Source of the DNA: Cylicocyclus nassatus
Taxonomy: Eukaryota; Nematoda; Chromadorea; Rhabditida; Strongylidae
DNA: 64,000 nt
Reading direction: 5' to 3'
Assembly: GCA_958299035.1 (NCBI GenBank)
Contig: CATQJL010000001.1
Span: 34,014,780-34,078,779 of the forward strand
Shown piece by piece: positions 12,029 to 22,170 of this stretch; within the stretch, counting starts at the first letter, position 1; each line of letters starts with the position of its first letter. The notes under the pieces were generated by a model. The model did no database searches. It was not told the DNA's origin and worked only from the letters and a program-made list of their open reading frames with translations. The position numbers and the translations under genes were made by a program.

Positions 12029-12040
12029 CTGGTGCATCGG
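12029..12040 (+). repeat. Second copy of the primer-binding string
   Basis: TCACAACTGGTGCATCGGC repeats the LTR/primer-site junction (ACACAACTGGTGCATCGGC) about 53 bp further in. It could be a tandem duplication or a trace of slipped priming. Only the first copy sits correctly next to the LTR. Confidence 0.7.
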
Positions 12041-12379
12041 CAATCTTCGGACCGGATCAAATCAAGAGGTTGGTTACACAAGTTTAATTTCTTGATACAA
12101 GTTGAACTGTATTCGATCTCCTACTGCAGTTTCAACTCATATCTCTGCTACACAAGCCCAAATTCAGCAATCATTCGGCATTTTGACACATTAGCACGCT
12201 CCTCTGCGCAATCAAGTCAATTTGCATCTATTGCTGTAATACAAGTTGAATTTACAATTGATCAATATCTTGGGAACATTAGCTCTTAGTGGTAATTATC
12301 GATCGATTGTATAACAAGTCATCCATTTGCTCGCACCATTCTTATCGCGCATCAGATCTTTGTTAGTGCATCAACCGCA

Positions 12380-13467
12380 ATGACTGCGCAACTCTCGACA
12401 TACAAGCGTCTGTTATCGAAATACTGTACGAAATTAGAGACAGTGATCGCGCGATTCAAGTCCGAACAGCTAGAAACAATCAAACTTCCTGACCAAGAGA
12501 CATCGCCGCACATCATAAGGGAGAGTCATCGAAGACTAGAAGAAGGAATAGGGGCAATTGAAACCTGTAATACCAAAATACAAGAACTTCTTCAAAATTA
12601 TGCGCTAGCAATAGACAAGTGTGAATCACTGAGTGAAAAAGAAAGCGAGGATTTTGAAGAATATACAAGTAAAGGGGAAACGGTACTTTGTGCTTCTCTA
12701 GACTATATAGTTCTTCTAAAAGCTAGAACAAATGCATTCATTTCCTACACACCTACCCATTTCGCGAACACAGAAAATAATGCAAGTAACGAAATGACAG
12801 AGAGCGCGATAGGGATCAAGAAAATGGAACTACCAACACTTCCGATTCCAGTTTTTCATGGAGATTTATGGGATTGGGACAACTTTTGGACACTTTTTGA
12901 CACAAATGTGAACTCACAGCCTCTACCGAAGCTATACAAGTTTAATTTCTTGCTTAAAGCTCTCAGGGGTGAACCCCTACAAGCGATAAAGAAGTTCAGA
13001 GTGTCACAAGACAACTATGCCAAAGCCATAAATTTTCTGGAAACTAAATATGGAGATAATGAACAGTTAGTCAATAGGCTATACGGCAGACTAGAAAAGT
13101 TCAGTTAACCTCACCAAGCATAAGGGATCAACGGAAACTTCTAGAGCAGATTCAAGCAATTGTGGTACAATTACAAGAAAAAAATGAACACGTAGATAAC
13201 CAGTGTATAATAAAACAAGTACTTTCGAAGTTTCCGATCAGACTACAAAGGAAAGTGTTGGAACGTAAGTATATACAAGCAGAAAACACCTTTAAGATGG
13301 AAACACTACTCAAGCTCTTAGACGAATTCATCAAAACGGAAGAAAAGGTATCATTTTTTACCAGAGAAGTGACTCCTCGTCAACATACCGTATCTCCTAT
13401 ACTCCATAGAGGGAAAGAAGAATCAAGTAAATGGTTCAACAAGTGCATGCACTGTAGAAGAGCATAA
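12380..13467 (+). pseudogene. BEL gag (DUF1759-type), frameshifted
   Basis: Translation starts at ATG 12,380 (MTAQLSTYKRLLSKY) and gives an N-terminal helical region, then the typical capsid-like core with LPIPVFHGDLWDWDNFW near residues 153-170 and NFLETKYG near residue 215. The frame breaks near 13,105 just before the conserved SPSIRDQRKLLEQI. That motif is read in the next frame (13,081-13,467) and continues as QVLSKFPIRLQRKVLE. A single-base indel explains the break. In the family this protein packages element RNA. The copy cannot make a full gag unless the frameshift is bypassed or is an assembly error. Confidence 0.85.
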
Positions 13468-14127
13468 ATCCATAGCATGCACAAAGTATACAACTCCTCA
13501 ATCACGCACACAATACCTGCGGGAGCACAAATTGTGCTTTATTTATGCATCTCCAAAACACGTCACAGCGGACTGCAAAAAACGAATGTGTTTTGAATGC
13601 CAAGGACCCCACCACACATCGTGCTGTCTCAAAAAGGGACGACGGGAGAGGACAAACGCAACACATATCAAAAAGCGAAGGAGACAAAACCAAAAGAATC
13701 AAGAAACCTTCGTCCGACGCAAACAAAATCATCACCAGTAACTTCAGCAAAGATCCACCAAACAATTCAAAAAAGTGAGGAGGGGGAAACGATTATTTAC
13801 GAACTTCAAACATCAAAACAAGTATCAAGAACCACTTTGACATTTCTCCCAACGGGAGAAATACAAGTCACGAACCCGATTACAAGAAACTTGCACGGAA
13901 TACCAGTTCTTCTAGACACAGGTGCAGAATTATCTTTCATTGATAAGAACCTAGCAGAAGAACTACATCTACCGACAATAGAAACAACCAGACTGAGGTT
14001 GAGGACTTTCGCATCAGAGAAGGTTAACGAAAGTTTGAGCCGCAAAGTAGAACTGGAGGCATGGGATGCAGAGGAAACGAGTACCAGCTACAACTGCTCA
14101 CCTATGACACCCTCACCAAACCTCTGA
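13442..14127 (+). pseudogene. BEL zinc-knuckle and aspartic protease segment, frameshifted
   Basis: From 13,442 one frame gives EHKSIACTKYTTPQSR, then LCFIYASPKHVTADC and CFECQGPHHTSCC, the cysteine/histidine array that follows gag in BEL elements. Near 13,700 the reading moves to another frame, which gives GIPVLLDTGAELSFIDKNLA (about 13,890-13,950) with the DTG active-site triad of a retropepsin (DUF1758 type). The protease cuts the polyprotein in active elements. The frame changes again near 14,070. The number of shifts marks a decayed or error-containing copy. Confidence 0.8.
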
Positions 14128-15191
14128 AGACACCACCACTCCTGGAAGAGGACATACAATTTGTGCAATCCTTAAATCTCAATATCAATATAGCAGCTAT
14201 TCCGGGTAGCAAGCCGCTGATTCTACTAGGATGCGATCTACTGTGGCAGCTAATAAAAGAAGATTTAACACATATTAGGTTACCATCAGGCCTCCATCTC
14301 TTGCCTACAAAACTGGGCCATCTTCTCACAGGACAGGTACATACCGAAGAACAGATTACGCAAGTAATGGAACACACCGAGGAACTGGAAGTATGGGATA
14401 AGTATTGGTCTCTAAAGTCACAAGTCAATGGAGTTGCCGAAGAGGTCAAAGAAAAGAAGGACAGCGTAGAGAAAAAGGGTAAGAACGCATCCAAGCTCAA
14501 AAGACGGAGTACAAAAGCTACGCCACATGTTTCAAAGCAAGCAAAATCAAATATACCCATCTGCAGTACTGTCAACGACTACAAGGATCTCGAGTACCTA
14601 TTTGAAGTAATCGCATCCAGCAAGACCATGACAAGATCACGATTTCGAAGACAACTACAAAGAACAAGAAAAGAGTTACAACAACAATTCGAGGCTATCA
14701 CAGCCATCAGTCAAAAGTGGATGGATTTCAAAAAGCAATCTCAACCACTTACGCAACAGGTAATTATTACTGGACGCCTTTTACGCGCGGCGGGAGCAGC
14801 GAGTGACTGCTATCTGAAGCTTTGCACTCGCTATATTCTTCTCGTCAAATCGCTCGAAAGCTACCCAGGAAAAACGGATCAAGAATGGCTCAATGAGCGG
14901 TTCCTGAGGAAAATACGGTTTCAGAGGAAGCAGATGTCCGCACTCATCAACAAGTTGGAGAAAGATGCAGAATTTTCCGGAAATCTCTATGAGAAGCGGC
15001 TTAGCGGAGCTCAGCAACTACAATTGTACGATGGCAAGATAAGTCGGCTACAACAAAGGGTGAGAGGCGCTCCAAAACTCGACGAGCGGGAATCCAAACT
15101 TTTGGACGAGAAGCCGTCAAGGGTACTCGATAAGAAAGTTGGACAGCACCCAGGACTAGAAGAGCCACACCTAAAAGAAGTACACGACTAA
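14061..15191 (+). pseudogene. Protease C-terminal part fused to an unusual coiled-coil segment
   Basis: The first 110 codons continue the BEL protease: LILLGCDLLWQLI, then LPTKLGHLLTGQV, then EELEVWDKYWSLKS. In normal BEL elements the reverse transcriptase follows this WDKYW motif. Here the frame runs instead into a lysine-rich linker and a long helical, probably coiled-coil region (residues about 180-376) rich in Q, R, K, L and E, with no RT motif such as a YVDD box. I do not recognise this region with certainty. It resembles a gag-type module in charge and helicity. Confidence 0.65.
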
Positions 15192-15755
15192 GAAGACTCA
15201 CAATACATGTTGACCAACGACGACAACTCAGTGAGGAGCTTGACGAACTAGAGAAAACTTCACGGTTTTTGCCTCACCGAAGGCTGGTGGATAAGGAACG
15301 AAGAACTCATGCAGGTATCACATGTGCTTCTTGCCATCCAACAAACAAGCATTACTCGGACTTTTGCCCCGAAGTAACCGATGGGGACGAAAGACCCAAC
15401 ATAGCACGAACACAAGGACGATGCATGCGATTTTTGCAAGATTGCCCTCCGGAAAGATGCCGTTCTTTACAGAAGCCGCGCTTCGACTGCGAGAGGGTGC
15501 GAGGCACGATAGCTGAAAATCTGCGGCCGCGGCAAAGGAGGCACCCTAAAGCTCTTTGCAGTGGGCCCAATGCAAAAGCCGGTCTTCGACAAAATGCTCT
15601 TGGATGCAGTGAACCAATATCGGGAACTCTAGCAGGAGATCGAGCAATTAGGGAGACAGTAGGGTCACCGAGACAAGCTCGCCAAAGGAGTAACACCGAC
15701 TACAGATTCAAGCACAAGAAATGAACTGACGCCAACATCACCAAGTCGGCGGCAG
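15134..15755 (+). pseudogene. Second zinc-knuckle-like gag segment, frameshifted
   Basis: The reading continues in another frame from 15,134: RRQLSEELDELEKTSRFLP, then CASCHPTNKHYSDFCPEV with DGDER and later GRC and DCPPERC. The C-x2-C, HYSD-x-C and C-P spacing looks like the cysteine-rich part of a second nematode gag-type protein. Near 15,560 a third frame gives KMLLDAVNQYREL, which reads more like protein, so more indels are likely. No polypurine tract is obvious just before the 3' LTR. Confidence 0.5.
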
Positions 15756-16445
15756 TGTCGTGAAACGACTCACTATACACAAGAGATCGCTCCACAATAT
15801 ACAAGTAATTATTGAGTTGAACTCTTGTTTTGTGGTTATGTTTATTTTAGAAAGAATGCTTTGCGCGTCAGTTTCCCAGCATCGCGGAAGATGAAAACCG
15901 AGATAGCTTTGAGGGACGTCGAGCGCAGCTGCTTCATCACTATTGTCACTTTGTCATATTTGCATTTTTCTATCGTATCTTCTTGTGACATCTTTTGTCA
16001 AAGTATATAAACCCGTGTTACAGTAGACTCATATTTACTGAGTTGAATTTGAATACTTTTTTACATTCTTTTTCTTCCATCTTTTGAGAAACAATCATAC
16101 AAAATTAGCATAAAAGTCAAGTATAAAATTCAAGTATTAACCAGAAAAGGATAAACAAGTATTATAGCAATTTGTGTGCCTCGTGTATCCTTTTCATCAG
16201 TTTCCTGTGTATCATTTAGCATTTTTCACTCTATTCGTATTTGTTATGTAGTTTAGCTTTATGTTATTTTGTGTTTGTTATTTTTTCGGTTTTTTCTCTT
16301 ATAACTACTTCATAAAGGTTTAATTACCCAAGTTTGAGTTGAGGTACGCAACATCAAGAGTAAGACCGCGTGGCAGCAGTCAAATATAGTGGTCTCTTGG
16401 TATTCGAAGTTTATCGTTCTAAATATCCATCGTTACCTCAACACA
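15756..16445 (+). repeat. BEL/Pao 3' LTR (690 bp)
   Basis: It starts TGTCGTGAAACGAC and ends CCTCAACACA, followed by the GGTCA flank. The TATA box is at 16,004-16,010. Compared with the 5' LTR it lacks a short stretch after CTCATATTTACT and has two extra bases in GGTTTAATTACCC. Confidence 0.93.
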
Positions 16446-17056
16446 GGTCATTTTTTCTCGTTTTACGCTCTGGAAGCTCGCCGATGGATTTTGGCCAAAA
16501 TGTTGATGATCTTAGATTGTAAGGAAACTTCGCCTATTTTAGACACGCTCTTTACGAAAATCGTGGTTTTTGAAGAGACTCTTTTTGCAGAGATATGGTG
16601 GGGTAACTGTAACTGAGTCATGAAAGTTCGTAACTCTCCTGCACTTTTCGCGCTTCTTTCAGAAAACCTGCCTGTTTGCTTTTCTAAGTCAAAATTACTA
16701 GGAACTGTGCTAACGATTAGTGCATGACTCATTCTCCAGTCTACAGTTTGTCCCAATCGGGATCAGGCCGAACCGTTGGCTGAATTTGCGCGTTCGCAGC
16801 GCTAGGGGATTGCGTTGCATACGCGCACTGTCGCAGAGAGTGAAGAGATCGAGGAGAGAGCAGACTAGCTAGCCGCAGATGTGGCGCGAAACCTTCGCGG
16901 CGCGGACTCCCGCCATGCCGATTTTGGCCTGGTTAGGATTGGGGCAGACTGTATAAAAATCGCCGAGTTACGAGCCTACGAAAACATGTCCTCATGAGTT
17001 TTGCCCAACATGTCAAGATCGCACACTTCGTCGAAATTCCACCCTGAGTGGTTGCT
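16446..17056. repeat. Foldback left arm, inner part
   Basis: It continues the arm after the BEL insertion and mirrors 17,256-17,670: GGAAGCTCGCCGATGG against GGAAGCTCGCCGACGG, and AAATTACTAGGAACTGTGCT in both. It contains the 208-bp MITE, which the mirror arm lacks. Confidence 0.85.
16744..16951. mobile_element. TA-flanked MITE, 208 bp
   Basis: Ends are CAGTTTGTCCCAATC and the inverse of CAGTCTGCCCCAATC, flanked by TA on both sides (16,742-16,743 and 16,952-16,953). The mirror arm of the foldback reads CCAGTCTATAAAAACC with a single TA, which is a direct empty site. The interior is GC-rich and non-coding. Fits a Tc1/mariner-type MITE. Confidence 0.93.
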
Positions 17057-17255
17057 GACATTCTGGCTGCCAATATTATGTTCACTTCGCCCAAGGAATC
17101 CCAATGTATTGAATATGGTGGTGGCGTGTTCTTCTGCTGCTTAATTGAACACCATTGTAGCTTCGTACTAGAACTCAGATCTACCTAATTTCCAAATCGG
17201 GTACAGTAAGACCATTAGTCAATGTGAACAGATTTTATCAGTATGTTATACAACC
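17057..17255. other. Foldback loop
   Basis: About 200 bp between the arms, unique in the window, with no open frame of note and no terminal signals. Confidence 0.7.
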
Positions 17256-19469
17256 ACTTGCGGTGGAATTTCGACGGAGTGTGCGATCTTGAGGTGTTGG
17301 GCAAAATTCACGAGGACATGTGTTCGTAGGCTCGTAACTTGGCGGTTTTTATAGACTGGAGCCTGAGCCATGCATCAATCGATAGCACAGTTCCTAGTAA
17401 TTTTGATTTAGAAAAGCAAACAGACAAGTTCTGATAAGAATGCGAAAAGTGCAGGCAAATTTACGAATTTTCGTGACTCAATTACACCTCACAATATCTC
17501 TACAAGAAGAACCTGTATTCTTCAAAGACCATTATTTTCGTTAACAGCATGTTCAAAAACCTCTATAAGCGAAGTTTCCTTACAATTCAAGAGATTCAAC
17601 ATTTTGACCAAAATCCGTCGGCGAGCTTCCGGAGCTTTAAACGAGAAAAAACGAAATAACCCGAATACCTCGAAAAACTTGCTATAGAGGTTATTCTACC
17701 TGCTAATTACGAAACTCACATCTGCCTAGCAAGATAGCTTCGTATTCTAGGGCTATCTTGCTCGCCGAGTAAAATTTGGGACGACAAGATTTTTCCCCAA
17801 TTCACCAGTTCTTTCGAAAAAAGTTTGCGGAAACTTTTTAGCGAACCATAATCTGCAAGAGAAGTACTACCGAATCGTCCTTACTGGAGTCTACTAGGGG
17901 CGATACGCGCTACGTTACACCTTTGCGAATAGACATCCGCAGAAACATTCACGAATACTGAAATCGGTATACCAAGGGCATGCTGTGCATCGAAAAATTC
18001 GCCTTGATGAGCTGAGTACAATGCTTTTTTCGGATTCAGAATGCATTTACTTTGAAGGAAGTTACGACAAATAGAATTTGAAAACGCGTGATTTCTCCAG
18101 AATTCACCAACGCCTATGTCTCTTCTGAAAAAAAATCTGCGGCCATACTTCACTGCGCTAGAATCTGCAAGAACAATACTATTGAAATGTTGGATAGACG
18201 CTGCGTTACATCCTTGCAAACAGACCTCCGCAGAAGAATTTGAGAAAACTGGAAACGGAATATAGGGGACATGCTGTATATCAAAAGATTCGCCTAAACG
18301 AGCTGAAAACAATGCCTTTTCGGATTCAGAATACATCCATTCTGAATGGAGTTATGGCGTTGCCTAGTTTGATTCACGTAGATTCCGCGAAATTCCTGAA
18401 ATGTTGCGGAATACCCGAAATATCGCGGAATTCAGGAATGTCGCGGGCCTTCGCGAAATTCCCGGAATTTCGCAACATTCACGGAAATTTCGCACATTCT
18501 GAGAGTGGTATAGTAGTTTTTGCCAAGTAGGCTACTTTACCAACTAGCATCATCGAATTTATAATTCCCAACGTTCATCTTTCACATACGTACAGAGTTT
18601 CAGCTCCGAGGTTTGGGACTGAAGCCAGCCACAAGCGAGAGTGCAAATTTAGCGAGGGTGCAATGGGATGCACCGATGTGCAACTTAATCGGTTGCTGCA
18701 CCGAAGGATCCAATAATTGCACCGAGCAATGTAAACAAAAGCCTATAGATGACTTACCTTAAGAGATAGAAGGATGATAACTCTCGCAGCGTTTGCCCGT
18801 TACTCTTCTCACAACATACCAAAAATGATCCAAAATCATGATATTAACAGTGATAACTGATAGAATGTCTATATTAATGATAAGGGTGAATGAAAACTGC
18901 ATAATTCTTTTCGACAGTTTTCGATAATCAAAACTTAATACCCAAGGCATTATTCACAGCTTTCACCCGGATACATCGTCAGAAAAGCGTAATCATAGAA
19001 AATAATGAAGTATTATCAAATGTCTACCGTATCACCATGGATGCGGGCATATTGTAAGATTCTTACCATTCTTTTCTTACCATACACCAAAAATGATTCA
19101 AAATTACAGTATTATCAGTGATAAATAATAAAATGCTTTCATCAATGACAAGCATGGATAAAAACGGCTTATTCTCTCGTAATAGTTTCGATAATGGAAA
19201 CTTCGTACCAGAACCTCGTATTGCGGATTACACTGTGATAGATGTTCACAAAAGCCTTAACATAGAAAACAATAAAGTGTCATTGCATGTCTACCCCGTC
19301 ACAACGAATTACGGACCTACTGTATATCGAAAGATTCGTCTCATCAAGCTGAAGCCAAATCTTCACGCAAATTGCAAATGAAGTGGTCTTAAAAGAAGTT
19401 GTAGCTGAATCCCGCTTATCCCGCGAATCCCGACCATCCCGCAGTTTTGGACAAATTCTACCGCTACAA
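17256..19469. repeat. Foldback right arm
   Basis: It is uninterrupted and mirrors the left arm. It preserves the pre-insertion sequence at both points where the left arm was hit: the BEL site near 17,660-17,680 and the MITE site near 17,351-17,354. It ends CCGCTACAA at 19,469 and is followed directly by RTE endonuclease sequence. Confidence 0.88.
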
Positions 19470-19479
19470 CTGTACGAGG

Positions 19480-20340
19480 CCAGGACAGTCTCCACACAAA
19501 CGCCGACCTCCACGCTCTTCTCGACGCTGCAGAGCCTATCATATACCACGTCATCGCTCTGCAAGAAACGAAGTCCAGGAAGAAGGACGTGCTGCGACAG
19601 ATGAGTGATAGGAATCTTATCATTCGTGGTGAAAAGGTTCCATCACGAAACGTTGAAGGCGTTGGTTTTGTCGTTCAATTCGCGTCGATTCGCATGAGAT
19701 CCTGTCACCACGAATAGCCATCCTACGACTACGACCTCCACGTCAGAAGGACTATCAGCATCATCAACTGCTACTCACCAACATCAGCAGCTGACGATTC
19801 AGAGCTACAGGCGATGTCAAAAACCTTTTCCTTTTGTGCAGTCCTCGATTTGCATGCACGCGCCGCAAATCCCGTGCGTCACGTGCGCGAGCGGACCGCA
19901 GGGCATTTTGCCAACACCCGCAGACGTCATCGATCGAGGGTTGGCAAGGGCCCAAGCCGTACGCACGCGAACGGAGCGCATCAGCCTTGCGATGCGTACG
20001 CGTAAGAGCTACGGACTTGTGAGCTCCTCATTAACATGCACTGTAGATGCTTTCTACGAAGACGTGGAGGAGGTCGTCCGCAACGAGAAGTCCTTCTACA
20101 AGTTCGTTGTGGGCGCTTCAACGCGAAGATCGGGATGCCATTGGAAAAGGAATATGGGATAGGAAAGTATAAATATAGGTTCCGGAACAAAAACGGCAAC
20201 CGTCTTGTTAGGCTTCTCTACGCCGCAAGACGTTTCCATGAAATTTCCATCTTCATAAAAAAACATCGTCGGTGGACAGCCCAACGGAACGACTCACGCG
20301 GAGATTGACTACATTCTCACCAACCGAAGATGGAGCTTGC
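19480..20340 (+). pseudogene. RTE endonuclease (APE-type) relic
   Basis: Across frames one reads HVIALQETKSR (near 19,550, with the catalytic-type Glu of the QETK motif), GEKVPSRNVEGVGFVVQF (near 19,632), IINCYSPTSAADDSEL (near 19,760), then after an insertion FYEDVEEVVRNEKSFYKFVV (near 20,050) and EIDYILTNRRW (about 20,300), with GYDHRLLRA (the SDHR-type motif) near 20,375. Order and spacing fit the exonuclease-endonuclease-phosphatase fold of non-LTR elements. The normal GDFNAK motif has become GAFNAK, and several frameshifts make it inactive. Confidence 0.8.
19815..20045. repeat. GC-rich insertion within the RTE endonuclease
   Basis: Endonuclease homology stops after the codons for ADDSELQ and resumes at DAFYEDVEE about 230 bp later. 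The intervening block is GC-rich with many CG dinucleotides. GATG occurs at both junctions and could be a duplication. Origin unknown. Confidence 0.55.
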
Positions 20341-20649
20341 TAGATGTATCAAAAGTTCCATCCTTCTGCAGTGGCTACGATCACCGCCTCCTTCGAGCAA
20401 AAATACGACTCAATCGAAAGCTGGAAAAGAAAGTTTGTTACAGTGCCGCGAGAAGGAAGGAAGTCGTTTATGACGGTAACAGGCTGGAAGAGCTCATATC
20501 AAGCTGTGACTGGCTCGAAAAGGACCCAGCGTATGACTACGATCGGCTTCTAAAAAGATTGCGAGCCTGCGGAGAGTGCGTCTCAGAGAACTTGGAACGC
20601 GACTCGAAAACCACTAAGGAGTTGCTTGAAAGAAGAATATTTCTGAGGC

Positions 20650-22135
20650 AGGATCCGAATGTAACCTCTTGAGCGACTGATAGCCAACGCCAGTTGCAGA
20701 ACAGCTTTGCAGGAAAATCTCAGGAAATACAATCAAGCCAAGATACTGGAAGCAGCGAAGGAAGACGAAGTCTTAAGAAATGCCGAAGGGACCTCTGTGA
20801 ATATCACGTACCGCTGGCTGCATCATTTAGCAAAGACGGGACTCCGACTTCTTCCCGATACAAGATGGAATCTATCGCGAAGAACTTCTACACCAAGCTC
20901 TTCTAATCATCAACACCCGTGCAGATGCCCGTTGTTCCTACTGGAGAAGTACCACCAAGGTTGGTTTCTACCTGCTGAAGTGCGTATCGCGACACAGACC
21001 ATGAAAACGTCCACGGCTTCAGGATCAGAGCATCTTTCCGTCGAACTTCTGCAAACCGGAGGACACCATCTACTCGAGGTTCTAACGTCGCATTTAACCT
21101 CTTACCTTCAGAGAGAGAAGATTCCCGACCAGTGGAGAACGTCAAAATCGTCTTTCTCTTCAAGAAGGGCGAACGGGAGGATCTTCGGAATTACCGTCCA
21201 ATATGCCTGCTGAGTGTGCTCTACTAGCTTTTCATGTAGTTTATCCTCGCTCGCATACCTAGGACACTGGATGAAGCTCAACCCTAAGAACAAGCTGGAT
21301 TCCGCAAGAGATTCAGTTGCATAGACCACATCCAAACGGTTTCGAGAGTCATAGAAGTCTGCCGGGAATACCGACTGCCTCTCTAATCTTCGTCGTCTAC
21401 GAGAAAGCCTTTGACAACGTCAAAACGAACGCCATTCTTTCAGCGTTAGCTGGATCAAGGAGTGGACCGTTCTTACGTGAGGACACTAGCCGACTGCTAC
21501 AAAGACTGTACAACAACGATGCAGCTATTCCATCGCCCCTGACCATTCCAAGTGGAAAGGGGGTTTGACAAGGCGACACTAGTCGAAGCTGTTCACCGCA
21601 GCCTTGCAATGGGTGATGAAATCACTGAACTGAGACGAGAGAGGCATACGACTTGATGGGAGATTCCTGATTGTTCTCCCGGCGCTCTACGCAGCTGAGA
21701 CTTGGGCTGACACTGTAGCCACGTCGAGAGATTTACGGACCACCCAAAGAGCGCTCGAAAGATGACCCGACGCAAGCAATATCTATTCGGACTTCGCAGT
21801 ACGGATATGAGAAGAATGTCCCGTCTTCGTGACCCAGCGTAATACATTGCGAAAGCGAAACGCGATGGGCCGGTCACATCATGAGCAGACCACACGATAG
21901 ATGGAAACTGCGAACATTGGAGTGGATTCCTCGCGAAGCAAAATGTCCCCGAGGAAGACCACCGACGAGATGGGCAGACGTGTTCGTGAAACGGATGGAC
22001 CAGAGAAGTCAGCTGGATACGATTTTTGCACCCAGAACTCGTGGACGCAGCCACCGACGTCAACCAAGAAGATCGTGGATGTCTGAAGCAAGGGACAGGG
22101 ATCGATGGAAACTTTTGTGCTGAGGCCCGCATGTA
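20650..22135 (+). pseudogene. RTE reverse transcriptase relic lacking the catalytic core
   Basis: Readable motifs are QWRTSK with a following FKKGEREDLRNYRPICLLS (near 21,170), ARIPRTLDEAQP (near 21,250), QAGFRKRFSCIDHIQTVSRV (near 21,293) and YEKAFDNVKTNAILSAL (near 21,400), then QGDT (near 21,568). The reading then goes to DGRFL and jumps at about 21,672 to VLPALYAAETWADT. The segment that holds the (F/Y)ADD box is missing, a deletion of perhaps 0.4 kb judged from the usual spacing in the family. The end keeps RWKLRTLEWIPREAKCPRGR. Confidence 0.8.
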
Positions 22136-22170
22136 ACGTGAAGACGGGCCATCTAAGTATCTAAGTAAGT

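Larger units (their letters stand above)
11275..16445 (+). mobile_element. BEL/Pao LTR element, non-autonomous (5,171 bp)
   Basis: Two near-identical LTRs bound a 3.8-kb interior with a tRNA-Gly primer site, a BEL-type gag, a zinc-knuckle segment and an aspartic protease, then a coiled-coil and zinc-knuckle-like segment. Reverse transcriptase, RNase H and integrase are absent; full-length BEL elements also carry these and are usually longer. The element sits in the left arm of the foldback element and the uninterrupted sequence survives in the right arm near 17,660-17,680. The near-identical LTRs suggest a fairly recent insertion, so movement was probably helped in trans. Confidence 0.9.
9446..19469. 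mobile_element. Giant foldback element (outer limits, including nested BEL and MITE)
   Basis: The sequence starting TTGTAGCGGTGGAAATTGTCC at the left returns inverted at 19,469 (TTGTAGCGGTAGAATTTGTCC). The mirror continues for about 2.2 kb per arm down to a loop near 17,057-17,255. With the nested BEL and MITE removed, the element is about 4.6 kb. Arms carry internal degenerate direct repeats, as in Foldback-type elements. The same 151-codon frame appears in both arms (10,597-11,052 + and 18,336-17,881 -), which reflects arm identity and not a gene. No transposase was seen. Ends are placed to within about 10 bp. Confidence 0.85.
19470..22170 (+). mobile_element. RTE-type retrotransposon, 3' part (defective)
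   Basis: Readable segments in order: endonuclease (19,480-20,340), linker with CRRDLCEY (about 20,790), reverse transcriptase N-terminal half (21,100-21,600), then a C-terminal segment (21,675-22,125). It ends in the short-repeat tail CTAAGTATCTAAGTAAGTA, typical of RTE 3' ends. Many frameshifts and stops are present, a 0.2-kb insertion splits the endonuclease, and the RT core is deleted. In the family the protein nicks DNA and copies its own RNA at the nick. Confidence 0.85.
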
